A DNA stretch of 64,000 nt from Tetragonia tetragonoides (Eukaryota > Streptophyta > Magnoliopsida > Caryophyllales > Aizoaceae): assembly GCA_038025085.1 (NCBI GenBank), contig CM076154.1, positions 28,946,501-29,010,500 of the forward strand, in the 5' to 3' direction. The notes beneath the pieces were generated by a model, which saw only the letters and a list, made by a program, of their open reading frames with translations, was not told the DNA's origin and made no database searches. Shown here in pieces: positions 23,999 through 34,561 of this stretch; positions within the stretch are counted from its first letter, which is position 1; every line of letters starts with the position of its first letter. The position numbers were made by a program, and so were the translations under genes.

Positions 23999-25275
23999 TT
24001 TATTTAAGAGGGTGAGACTCGAAAGTCAAGTTTGCTTAATTGTTTAAATAACATGTTCTATATTATTTTGCATCATTTGCATGTGCCTTGGCGCAACCTT
24101 TTGACCCTTATCGACCCTCGAGGAAGTTTGTGTCGCCCCTCGTAGACAACGCGTATATCTAAAGGAACATACAGTTGTCCTATCGTGCAAATCGACGCTT
24201 CCTCACCCATGACTCATCAATCCTTTGTTGATGAAAAGAATTACAATCTATGTGTCGACCATCCGCCGAACGGGAGTTGTAATTTGTCATGGTAACCTCA
24301 CAGGAGCCAAAAGCCTTTAACCCACATTCATGCATCCGCTTGCTTGTTGTGCATGTGTCGTTGTAATGCCCGTCTGATCACATGTTTGCCTGTAAACTAC
24401 GTTGTTATAATGCTTACTTGAATGCATGAATTACGTGATTATGTGCCAAAATGTACCCACGTGCTAGGATTCTTTTCTTTTTTTTATTTTAGTTAGTTCC
24501 TAGTGCCCAAAGATGGTGTGAGAATTCAAATTCAATGAACACTCATCATTTTCCCAATAATCTATTCCGAAAGTCATGAACAATTTCTAGAGAGTCAGTC
24601 TTTAGTTTTCCCTCCCCTTTTTCTTATTTTTGTATTTTCTTTTTTTTGATGTAATTCAGATTCGGTTCAAAAAAAAATCCAAAAAAAAAACAAACAAAAA
24701 AAAAAAACGGCAAAAAAAAAAAAAAAAAATGCCGAAAAATATAAAAAAATATAAAAAAAGGGGACCGAAATTTCTTTTTATTTTTATCTCATTTTTCATT
24801 TTCTTTGAGTCTAGGAAAATAAAATTAGGATAATTACCTTTTTCTATTTTTCTTATTTTCGTTCGTTGACTTTATTTTCGTTGAACATTAGGGAAATATT
24901 TGAGCATTTAGTCTTAAGGACCTTTCTTTTAGGACACTGTGTTTTCTATGTGTGGGTCAATTTTTCATTAGATGAGAGTCTCATGTTCTTCGTTACTAAG
25001 TGCTCCTTGCTTCCTATTCAGGATAGGGGGTCCGAAGAAGAAGGGAAACCTTGAGAAAAGTTGGGCCCGGCCTTCGGCAAGGTTGGTTCATCTACAACCG
25101 TCTACACCGCCCAGTTCCCGCTTACCTCCACCACAAACTGCCTCACCATCAATAAATTCACCATCACTAGATACCTTCTTCTCCACACCAATCACTCCTC
25201 CCAACTTCACAATGCCTAAAACCATGGACGAAAGGTTGATGACCTCATGAGTGAGCTAGAGAAGGTTCAGCTCAG
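23999..25275 (+). other. Leader of element A
   Basis: Mostly non-coding. The first 480 bases are strongly conserved with the element at the right window edge (63501-64000). Both contain a small frame starting MTHQSFVDEKNYN (24204 here), closed here by TAA at about 24291, where the other copy has CAA. An A-rich stretch with long A runs lies at about 24668-24765. Near 25212 a frame (MPKTMDERL) runs towards gag but shifts frame, so the original gag start may lie there. Confidence 0.6.
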
Positions 25276-26567
25276 ATGGATGACATGGAAAGAAAGAGAG
25301 AAGAAAAAGTCCCTTCTGATTCCGATTCTGAGGAGGAAGGGTCAGATGCTATGTTAGCTAAGATTACCTCCATGCTCAAGAAAAGTGGTTTGGTTTCCAA
25401 CTATAGCGCCAATGTGGGAAAGTTCGACACTAAAATCAAGGGTAAGCTTCCAGCCAAGTTCTCTATGCCCGAAGTGCCCACTTTCACGGGGATAGACAAC
25501 CCACAGGATCACCTGAAGTCCTTCAATACTGCTATGGCTCTGAGAGGAATCAACAAGAAGCTCTATGCCCACTTGTTTCCTCAAACCCTCGATACACATG
25601 CTCGACGTTGGTTCTATTCCTTAGACTTACAGAGCTACCCAACCTGGTCTGATTTCACCACGGTCTTCTTGGCTCGATATAAGGACAACGCCACTCTCCC
25701 TATCACTGAGAGGGAACTTGAAATCACTACTCAAGAGAGGAATGAGGGATTCACTAAATTCCTCCGTCGATGGAAGTCCAAGATAGCTAAAATGGTGGAA
25801 AGGCCTTCTGAAACTGAACAGATCAGGCATTTCATTAAGAACTTGCAACCGGCTTATAAAGGTCACCTGCAGTATCAGGCCATTGACTCATATCAACGTC
25901 TATATGATGTTGGTATTCTTATTGAGGATGATATCAACAAAAATAAAGACCAAGTCCCCCCTAAGCCTTTCACTTATGGGAGAGACAAGAGGCGACTGCC
26001 GGAACCTCTTCTGGCCCTCAAGTTAACGAGGTGGCTGCTGTGAACACCTCTGCTGAGAGAAGGACGCCAAGGGAATTCACCCCTCTTGGAATGACTCTAT
26101 CACATGCTCTTGAAAGAATGATTAAAAATAATCTGCTGCAACCCATTGGACCAACTCCGGAACCACCTGTCAAGAATCGCAACTGGAGAGAAGGGGAATA
26201 CTGCAAATATCATCAAGGAAAAGGGCACGACACTGACAACTGTTGGGCCCTCAAACATGCTATCCAAGATAGAATTGAGAACGGTACCATACCCTTACCA
26301 AAACCAAGTCAAGCACCCAGCAACTCAAACAACCCTTTGGGTGCCATTTTGCATATAAGTGTTGAAGATGCCGTAGGACTCGAAATTGCTGGAATATGGG
26401 ACATCGACGAAGAAGACGTATGGGAGATCCAAACCAGATCACCCGTAGGAGTGGCTCACCTGACGCGCTCTGGTCGTCATTATAGGCCACCAAACATCTA
26501 TAATGACAGGGTCCCGCCTCCAGCTGAGGAGGAGGTGGAAGAAAGGTCTCAGTATCACCTGACATGA
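25276..26567 (+). pseudogene. Gag of element A, one frameshift
   Basis: The first open part (25276-26043) has an acidic N-terminus, then a retrotransposon gag core with PTFTGIDNPQDHLKSF, HARRWFYSL and ERNEGFTKFLRRW (retrotrans_gag type). The frame shifts near 26031-26043 and continues to 26567. The second part has GPTPEPPVKNRNW and a zinc knuckle, CKYHQGKGHDTDNC (about 26205). Gag would form the particle and bind RNA. Close relatives of both parts occur in element D (43206-41120). The true start is uncertain because of an upstream frameshift. Confidence 0.85.
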
Positions 26568-27869
26568 GGCTTGACGAACTGGTCAATTTCTTAGTAGGGG
26601 ATGAAACTAGGCCATCCATCACTTTTTCAGACAACGAGTTACCGCCAGAGGGGTCTTCACACAATAATGCTCTATACTTAACTGTATTCGCCATGGGCAA
26701 GTATGTACCCATGACCCTATTGGACAAAGGCTCGGCCGTGAATGTGTGCCCATTAAGGACCGCGGCAAAACTGGGCATCGACATCAACAATTTGGCTCAC
26801 TCACCGCAAGGCTTGCGCGCGTATGATGACTCCAGTCGAAAGGTGTTGGGCACCATAACTATGAACATTACCTCCGGGGCTATAGAAAAGATGGTCCAGT
26901 TTTATGTGATGGATATCCCAGCTACGTTCAACTTGTTGCTGGGACGACTTTGGCTTCACGGTTTAAACGCTGTGGCCTCTACCTTGCACCAGAAAGTCAA
27001 AATGATGTTGGAAGGCGAAATTGTGGAAATCGAAGCCAACCCCATCAAGGCAACCATTGATAAGAATCCTGTCTTGAAGATAGAGCATGATAGTGAAGAT
27101 GTTGACTTATGGGGATTCTCCCCTAAAGAAGTAGCCCTCATAGAAGAAGATACTAAATCGCGCAGCTCAGACAGTTCCAGGGAATTCGAGACCTACCCTT
27201 CTGAAGAAATAGGGGAACCCGATGAGTTTGAAGAAGTAAAGGAAACCATCGAGGGAATGTCCATCTATGTGGCAAATCACCACAATGCAATCCGGCAAAT
27301 GAAAGAGAAAATCGCTTCGTTGGAACGACCCACAGAATGTAACATTATCCTGGCCAAAGGAGAAGCCTGCTTCCAACAATATGAAATGTTCGACAAAATG
27401 GTCAAGTATGGATATGCTCATCCAAGGAGGCCCACCCCTCGCATTCTTCCCAGGGATGGAAACCCCTATCTTCGGTGCAAATACTATGAGGCTAATGGGC
27501 ACCACACTAACCAATGCAAGCAACTGAAGAGGGTAATCACCACTTTCATTGATCGAAGGGACCATGTGGTCGCCCAGCTCATGGGCCAGGAAAGGGTGGC
27601 ACCGCTTTAACCGAAAGGAGTATACCCCGTTGAATGCTCCCATTGGTAATGTCATGAACACCCTCATATGGAGAGGAGACCTTAAAGCTACAATCCCTCC
27701 TGACAACCTTCAGAAAGTGCACAGAGACCCAGACCTCTATTGTCGCTATCACCAGGTTTTTGGCCACTACACAGATGAATGCCTCCATTTGAAGGACGAC
27801 ATACAAAAGATCATAGATAGCGGGGAGGTACCACCACCTCTGAAGGAGGAAGAAGAACCCTGGAACTGA
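26564..27869 (+). pseudogene. Protease region of element A with two extra zinc-knuckle-like motifs
   Basis: The frame from 26564 has the retroviral-type aspartic protease centre LDKGSAVNVCP (about 26728) and the flap and end motifs FNLLLGRLWLHGLNAV (about 26929). Lys replaces the usual Ser/Thr/Asn after the catalytic Asp. Beyond the protease are CKYYEANGHHTNQCKQLK (about 27478) and, after a frameshift near 27600, CRYHQVFGHYTDECLHLK (about 27740). These look like extra copies of the gag knuckle module, not RT. The frame ends at 27869 and no RT follows. Confidence 0.75.
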
Positions 27870-28331
27870 TTGGTTACCTACAAGAGCTAGGGGAATCGAG
27901 TCTGAGTCTTCAAGTCCTGTCGAGTTAGGGTCTTAGTTAAATCTTTAGGTTGAGTCTTGGACAGGGGGTGTTCCCCTTCTATTTTCCTTATAAGTCTAGT
28001 TTCCGTTTGACGGGTATTTGGGACCCTCTTCCCTAAAGTCATGTGTGCTTATCTATTCTTACAAAATCAATAAAAACTCCTCTTGCTCATTTCTCTCTTT
28101 GTTTAACTATTGACAAATCCAATGAATACAGAGTTGCACAAATCATTAACTAATCAATTTGAGTAATGTAAGTGAACTTCGCAAAGCAAGAATACAGGTT
28201 TCCACTTTTACAGGAATTTAAGCAGTTGAACTCCCTCAGCGACGCCACACCTCAAGAAAACGAAGCGGGCCGGCCTTTTGCAACAACCTTGACACGGAAA
28301 TGATCTTAGCTCCGATTGAAGAAGACCCTTG
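27870..28331 (+). other. Non-coding stretch after protease, then pol linker remnant
   Basis: AT-rich with a possible polyadenylation signal AATAAA (28069-28074). A pyrimidine-rich TTTCCACTTTTACAG (28200-28214) could be a splice acceptor; Ogre elements are known to have an intron between protease and RT. The last 60 bases encode NLDTEMILAPIEEDP, which continues across element D at 45777 (YQDVYNYITKGVY). That is the linker between the second RNase H and integrase. RT and RNase H are therefore deleted between here and protease. Confidence 0.55.
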
Positions 28332-29833
28332 TGTAAGAACCCTCGCCTTTCCGGGCGCTTAATTGAGATATTTAGTTGGAATTAATGGTTCTTAAATATA
28401 TGCATGCGATTCAAATCAATTATAAAGAACAATAATTTCCAAATAAGAAGCCGCCACCAATTTTTAAGGAAACAATTGAAAACCATCAAAGGTGCACCCC
28501 AATTGCTATTGGGAATTGACTCATGCCCATGGGGACTAAGTATTGAGTTCGGGAATGTAGGTACGAAATAAACAAAAAAGAATCTCATCTAAATCGCCCG
28601 TATTAACGGCCTCTACTAAGCTTATCCATGTCAAATATTTATTCATGCTAGATGGTTCCATACAAATCCAGTCGTCCAATAGTCCTAAATTAACTAGGCA
28701 GGTTAAGAGCAACCAAATTACCTACGTTATCACTTTGCACGATTTAGATCCAATTTATATGCATACTATTAACAAGCATAACATGATATAAAACATTAAA
28801 TTAACGCTTCAACCTACCAACTTTGCTAAACGCGCCAAATATTGCATATGCACATCAGTATCTTCAAAAGAATAATAAATAATTCAAAGGTGCTAACTTT
28901 ATACTAAAATAAACCTAGGAGACTACTATATGCATGCAAAAACTATAAAAAGATGCAAACTTGCATAAACTAATAAAAAGACTCAAACTTTATATTAACT
29001 AAACATGCATAATTATATACAAAATCAAAGGCATGCCAATTTATTCAACCATAGTCAAAAGCTAAACAAAACATGATTAATGAACGATAAAACAAGAGAT
29101 TTAATAAAGAATTAGGTCCTCAGGATGGTTAACCTGGACGTTCTATTCGAACGGGACTAGTAGAATTAAGATTGCTCTTCAATCTTGGGTTCTAAGCTAG
29201 GTGTATTGCTTGCTTGGATCTTCAGATTTCTGAATTTGGGGAAATATGTGCTCTCAATGCTCTCAAAATTATGAACTGACTAACCTCCCGCAGAGGAGGG
29301 TGAAAGGGAGTATTTATAGAGTTGGGGGACGGATTTGGGGACCTAGGGCCGAAAGCTCGGCGCCAAAACTCGGCCCAGACAAAAATTGGGTTCAGCGGCC
29401 ACACGGAGGGCAGCTGAGGCCCGCGGTGGCCGCTGGGGCTCAGCGTCTGGCCAGACAGCCCCCGCTGTCACGCGTTGGCCGCTGAGCAGCCTGCGAAGGC
29501 CGCTGAGCCTGATGGCGCGTGCGTGACTAGGGTTTTTGACTTTTTTATGCTCTGTAAATTACGAAATTGCCCTTGGGCTGGCCCAAGGGGCCGGGATTGA
29601 GCGGTTTTGACCCAAATCTTCGAGACGCGATATCTCTTGATCCGGGAACCTGATTGAGGCAAGGTCAAAGGCGTTGGAATCCTTATAACAAGGGTTATAC
29701 AAAGACTGAGATTTCAAGGAACTTGGTCTAGATTTCCGAGCACTGTCTTTTTCTACTTACGTCCATGTTAATCCATTACCATCATCATCGGGCTTGCGGT
29801 GTCAGGGGATGAGAACCGATTAGGGTGTCTACA
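28332..29833 (-). mobile_element. 3' LTR of element D
   Basis: 1502 bp. On + it runs TGTAAGAACCCTCGCC to GGGTGTCTACA; in coding orientation it starts TGTAGACACC and ends GGTTCTTACA. TATA box on minus at 29311-29319, with a GC-rich palindromic block upstream (29395-29513). It lacks a block of about 42 bp within this GC-rich part that the 5' LTR has, and a smaller one near 28860. Confidence 0.93.
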
Positions 29834-29849
29834 GAAGCCCCCACTTTGG
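29834..29849 (-). promoter_or_regulatory. Polypurine tract of element D
   Basis: On the minus strand CCAAAGTGGGGGCTTC directly precedes the 3' LTR. Nearly the same tract precedes the LTRs at 16981 and 53687, which ties families B and D together. Confidence 0.8.
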
Positions 29850-29979
29850 CCGAGCTTGTAAAAGAAAAGGTCAAAGTATTTGCGAAAAATGCCTGCAGTG
29901 TTTTTTTTTGAAAATGTTTTATGTTAGAAAGAAGAAAAGATACACTCCTGACCGCCTGTGGTCAGGGTTACCTTCTTTG

Positions 29980-30250
29980 TTTAAAGAGCGGTGTGTTGCT
30001 CTGCTTTGTGGATGCTGACGTGACGCTAAATTTGATAGCTTTAACCTCAAAGAGCATTGCGTTGTCCTGCTTTAATTGTTGCTAACGTGACGCTATTTTT
30101 GATAGCCTCGACGTCAAAGCGCGTTGCGTTGCCCTGCTTTAATTATTGCTAACGTGACGCTATTTTTTGATAGCTTCAACGTCAAAGGGCGTTGTTGACA
30201 CGACGCTAATTTTGATAGCCACGTTGCCAAAGAGCGGTATGTTGCTCTAC
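29980..30250. repeat. Tandem array in element D 3' region, unit about 67 bp
   Basis: About four diverged units built on GCTAACGTGACGCTATTTTT, GATAGCTTCAACGTCAAAG and GCGTTGCGTTGCCCTGCTTT. The last unit is shortened. It lies between the polypurine tract and the start of the antisense PMD gene, as the arrays in family B do, but the unit sequence is unrelated to theirs. Confidence 0.85.
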
Positions 30251-30494
30251 TTCAGTTGTGCTTGCAAAAATAAAATAAAGTGCCCGTGCCTGTAAAAAGT
30301 TAGATATAAGGCTCGCGCCTGCAAAAATAGATGAGGCCGGGTCCCTAGGATAGGAAACCAAACTGTGAGGACAAAAGGGTCATTTCGAGTGACATATTCA
30401 AATCTCCCGGGCTTCCAACGATCGAGAAATGCAATTCCACGCGGAATTCGAACTCGTGGGCCCGCCCCGAGGGGGCAAACGAAAAAACTGGTTG

Positions 30495-30664
30495 GGCGGC
30501 CACACGGACGGTCGCCGAGCGCCGGGCGGCCTTTACGGGCTCGCTCAGTGGCTGAAACAGTCGTGCGAAGGCTAAACCAGGGGCCGCCAGGCCGGGCGGC
30601 TGAGCCGCGGAGCCTGGGCGGCTGGGCCGCTGAGCCTGGGCGGCCCTGAACCGGGCCGTTGGGC
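30495..30664 (+). promoter_or_regulatory. GC-rich palindromic block upstream of element D PMD gene
   Basis: Dense GGGCGGC, GCCGCTGAGCC and GGGCCGTTGGGCC units, about 320 bp upstream of the ATG at 30985. No clear TATA box follows; the leader from 30740 is CT-rich (CTCTCTCTCTCTCTAC), common in plant 5' leaders. The frames through the block are low-complexity and not called. Confidence 0.4.
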
Positions 30665-30984
30665 CGGTTTAGAGGTGAAATCGGGGTTTTTGTGTGAGAG
30701 GGAGCCGAATTTTGGGTCATTCTTCCCCAAAATTTCGAGACTCTCTCTCTCTCTACCTCCATTGTTGCCCAATCTTCTTCTCTTGCTCAAATTTGCTCAA
30801 ATGTGCTTCTTTTTGCTTGCATTTGCTTGGGTTTGCATAATCTTTGCATAATTTGAAGTTTACTTGTGATTTCTCACAAGTTTGGAGTGAATTTGTGAGT
30901 AGGTTTTTGAAACCCTTGGAGAGAGAAAATCCGAATTTCTCCATTTTTGCTTGTTTGTTCTTGCTAGCTTGTTCATCTTTCTTC

Positions 30985-33727
30985 ATGGCTCCACAATTGG
31001 CGAAGAAGAGGAGTAGGAAGGCCGAGGTTCGGGAGGAGGTTGAAGAAATCAATGTCTTCACCATGGCTTTTTCCTCTCATGTCAAGCCTTCAAAGAGGAA
31101 GCCTAATGTGGCTTTCCCTCAAGATAGGTACACCCGATCGGATAGGAAGCCCGACATTGTTTGGGATCGGTCGGCGTTGCTCTTTCGACCGGGGACTCAC
31201 TTGAGTTCCCGTGCTTCCAAGTTTGTGGTAAGCCATAATCCTTAAATTCATAGTTTTTTTTTGCATTGAATTTAGTTTATATGCTTTGCCTTGAGTAGAA
31301 TTGTGTAGGAATTGTATGCAATTGTCAAGCTTGTAGCGCATGTGATCTTGCGCGGCTTGAACGAACTTAGAAGCATGTTTAGGATTTGAACATTTGATTG
31401 AAATGTGAACCTAAGAGGTTGCAAACTTGATCATAGGAACCCGATGGTAATTTGAAGCCTCATGGCAATTACGGTTCATCGGTGAGGATTTTTAAGACTT
31501 TGCCCAAAGAGGTGCAAAGTGCGGTTTTGGGTGCGGGGTTCGGATCCCTTTTGAAAGCGGCGGACTCGGTCGAGCGAGTCAAAAGGTGCATAGTCCGCTT
31601 GTCTTTGGAACGTTTTTGGGATACTACCAACAAATTCCACTTCCCTAATGGGGAGATGATGATCACTCCATCGGAGTTCTCCATGTTGACTGGGGTGCCT
31701 TGTGTGGGTACGCCCATTGTGTATGACGTTTTCATCTGGAGACGTAAGACTGAGATGGTGGAGTTGTTTGGCCCTTGGTGGAGTACCTGGGGTCACCATT
31801 ATCGTCCCTACAGCGAGCTCTATGCCGCTTTGACTGATGCGAGGTACAAGAGGTCTACCTCGGTTGAGCAGAAGGCGAGGAAGTTTATCGCCTATCTCCT
31901 TGCCACCACCATCTTTGGTGACAAGGGAGAGCGTATTCATGCTATTTACCTCCCCAGCTTGCTGGATTGGGAGAGGGTGAGAGAATACAACTGGGGGTTG
32001 CCGGGCTACGCCAACCTCCTGAGGTGTATGCGGTTTGCTTGCCACGTGAACGATGAGGGGTACAAGCAGACGAATCTTCCTCCTGTGAGCTTGTGCGACT
32101 TTTGGAAGGCCTTGCAGGTGCGTTTTGTTTTTTTTTTTTTTTTTTTTTCTTGTGTCCATTCTTGATGATTTGCCTGCTTTAAGTGTATGGTACTTAGCCT
32201 CATGTTTCGATGTAGCCTTGGTTCTTTGAGCATTTCCCGGACCTGGCGCCCAAGGGCTGGGAGTTGGATTTCCCGGTTTGTAGGGCGTGGCGTGTGGCGT
32301 CATAGGGGTCCTGCGCCCCTTTCGACCTCCAGCAGTATAGGGAGGCTCTCTTGCGCCTAGATTGGCACAAGGTAATGGGATTTTGTTTTTTGTTTCATGT
32401 TTGTATTTCTTGGTGTGGAAATATCTTATATTGCATGTTTGTGTAGATTGACTACTTCCCTTGGGCGAAGTACCATGGGTTGGCTCCGGATGCTGTTCTT
32501 TCGTCCAGGGCGTTAGACCGTCAGAGGATCCTGATTGCGGGCCCGTTTTCTTTTTAGTGGTACTTGGGAGAGCGGATCTTCCGTCAGGTTTACCCTGACG
32601 TGGCTGGCCCGAGGATTCCTTTGGATCCTCCCTCGACCATGTTCTTGGTGAGGTGCCTGTCTCGCGAGCAGGGTTGCGGAGGCCATGGTAGGCTCGGATG
32701 CTATGCAGTATTTGAGGGAGCCTGCAGAGGAACTTGCGGGGCACTACGAGCAATTCCGTCGTGATCATCTCATGCCTTCATTTGTGGGTTTGAAGGTAAG
32801 AATTTTATATTTTGCTTTTCTATGCCTTTCCTGCTTTGTTGGTTACTAATCTCCTTTGCCTTGTAGGAGCCTCGAGTTGATGATGTTGATGTGGATGTCC
32901 CGGATATGTGGGTCTGAGGTCGAGATTATGGCAGGAAGGAGTGCTGGGGAGAGATCCCGATGACGGAGGACCTAGATGAGGACATCCAGGGTCTTCCTCT
33001 TCCAGTTGGGTATCCAGGGGTAAATTTGTAATTTTACCTGTTGCATGTGATTTTTGCTGCTTTTATGCTTGTATTGACTTTTTCTTTGCGTAGCTTGATC
33101 GTGAGCAGACCGGGAAGGTCTTCAAGATGATGCATGCCATGAAGTCCTGGATTTCTCGAGCTCTCTCGAAGGGCACTTGCTCTAGAACTGACTTGGACAA
33201 GGTAAACTTGTTTTGCATCTTCAAAGTTGTATGCTTTGAGAAATGTATCTTATATGTTTGGTGGGTTGCAGGTTGAGTATCGTCGACCCCTTCCTCGTTG
33301 GTCACGACAGGTGGTTATGTCTGATGATGAGGTCGTGAGCTCGCCTGAGCGTAGTCCTTCCCGTGAGAGGAGTCCTCGGAGGGAGAGTCCTCGGAGAGAG
33401 AGGGAGCCTGTGCATCGGACGGATCGTCCTGGTGGGAGTAGGATGACTCAGTTCGTGGATCCTACTCCTATGCCTATGTATCCTTCTTATCCTGGGTATG
33501 CGGGATATTCTCCTTATGGTAGCCTTTACTACCAGCCCCCTGTCCATGCTCCTATGATGCCTACCATGCCTCTTCGTTCTTTGTGGGGGTATGATTCGAG
33601 TTATGCTGGAGAGGGGTGCTCGTATCAGGAGCCTGCCCGTCATTCTTCCTTTGACCCTGGCCAGCTGGCGGCGTCGATCTTTGGTGATGAGCCTCTGAGG
33701 TCAGAGGATCACTTTGAACATTTGTGA
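30985..33727 (+). pseudogene. Antisense PMD gene of element D, seven exons
   Basis: Exons read from GT..AG sites: 30985-31227, 31437-32117, 32216-32371, 32447-32795, 32867-33019, 33094-33201, 33272-33727. Exon 2 holds the plant mobile domain core (RFWDTTNKFHFPNGEM, SMLTGVPCVG) and exon 3 begins PWFFEHFPDLAPKGW. The last exon is a Ser/Arg/Pro- and Tyr-rich tail. Stops occur in exon 3 (TAG 32303), exon 4 (TAG near 32555) and exon 5, and one base is off frame near 32672, so this copy is dead. It is transcribed opposite to gag-pol. PMD proteins in plants (MAIN, MAIL1) affect transposon silencing; a role here is inference. Confidence 0.75.
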
Positions 33728-34252
33728 TAATGTTTTTTATGATAATGCGGGTGAAGATTTCAGATGCTGATGCGGGTGAAGATTTTTATGATAATGTTTT
33801 TGTATGAGATACCTTTTTGAACATTTGTGTTGAACAAAATATTCGGACTTTGCTTTGTAATATATTCCTATTTTTATTGGTCCCTGCATACAATTGGGCT
33901 AATGCAAATGCACAGGTAGTCAAACAAAAGCGCAAGTAATAGCCATGTAGCAAAAAATGGTACAGCCAAAAAGTTAAAATTGGGTGTACCCTATCCCCCC
34001 TAAAAAAAATGAAAAAAAGAAAGGGGTGCGAAAAAAAAATAAAATTAATAAGTGTAAAAGGGGTGAATAAAATAAAAGATGATAAATATCAAAAAAGAAA
34101 TAAAGAAATAGTGGAGTTCCCATAAATAAGTTAGAAAATAATAGAAAATATTAATAATAGAGTAAATAGGAAACTGAGCCAAATCTGAGTCCAAAACGGT
34201 TAAGGAAAGTGTCCAAAACCGGGTAGAAGAGTGCTTTCTCGGAAAGGAGGCT
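33728..34252. other. Spacer between the two antisense genes of element D
   Basis: AT-rich with A-rich runs near 34003-34040 and no coding signal. It should contain the 3' end of the PMD transcript; AATAAAA-like signals occur at about 34065-34075. Nothing else recognised. Confidence 0.5.
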
Positions 34253-34462
34253 CGGCGGCCAAAGGGGGGCATTCAGCGGCTGACGCGAAGGAGCGGGGGT
34301 CAAAACAGGGGCCGCCAGACTCAGCGGCTGGCCGGCTGGCCGCTGGGCCTGGGCTGCCATAACGGGGCCGCCGAGCCTTCGGCGGCTGCCCTATGGGCCG
34401 CTGAAGCTTGTTTTCCGACAGGTTGCCTTATTTTCATCTTTTTTTGTACGAGCCCTATATAA
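34253..34462 (+). promoter_or_regulatory. Promoter of element D DUF7745-like gene: GC block plus TATA
   Basis: A GC-rich block of GGCGGCC, CGCTGGGCC and GGCCGCCGAGCC units (34253-34410) is followed by a TATA box (TATATAA, 34456-34462) and an ATG 100 bp further on (34562). The block-TATA spacing is close to that in the LTRs and in front of the corresponding gene of element A. Confidence 0.6.
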
Positions 34463-34561
34463 GCCTTGGGTTAGTCCGGTTTTAGGACATCACCGTCATA
34501 ATTCGATAGCAATAGAGAGCTTTTTAGAGAGAGAAACCTCCAAATAATTCATAATTCAGCC

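Noticed and set aside
30247..30790. Gly/Pro/Arg-rich frames on both strands at the GC block
   Set aside because: They are low-complexity readings through a GC-rich repeat block.
31476..32768. 430-codon minus-strand frame opposite the element D PMD gene
   Set aside because: It is a shadow of the PMD exons: it crosses intron sites, has no domain, and the plus-strand reading matches the PMD genes of A and C.
31437..33727. PMD region as a host gene with a retrotransposon inserted nearby
   Set aside because: The same gene sits in the same place in A, C, D and I1, always inside element boundaries defined by LTRs and target duplications.
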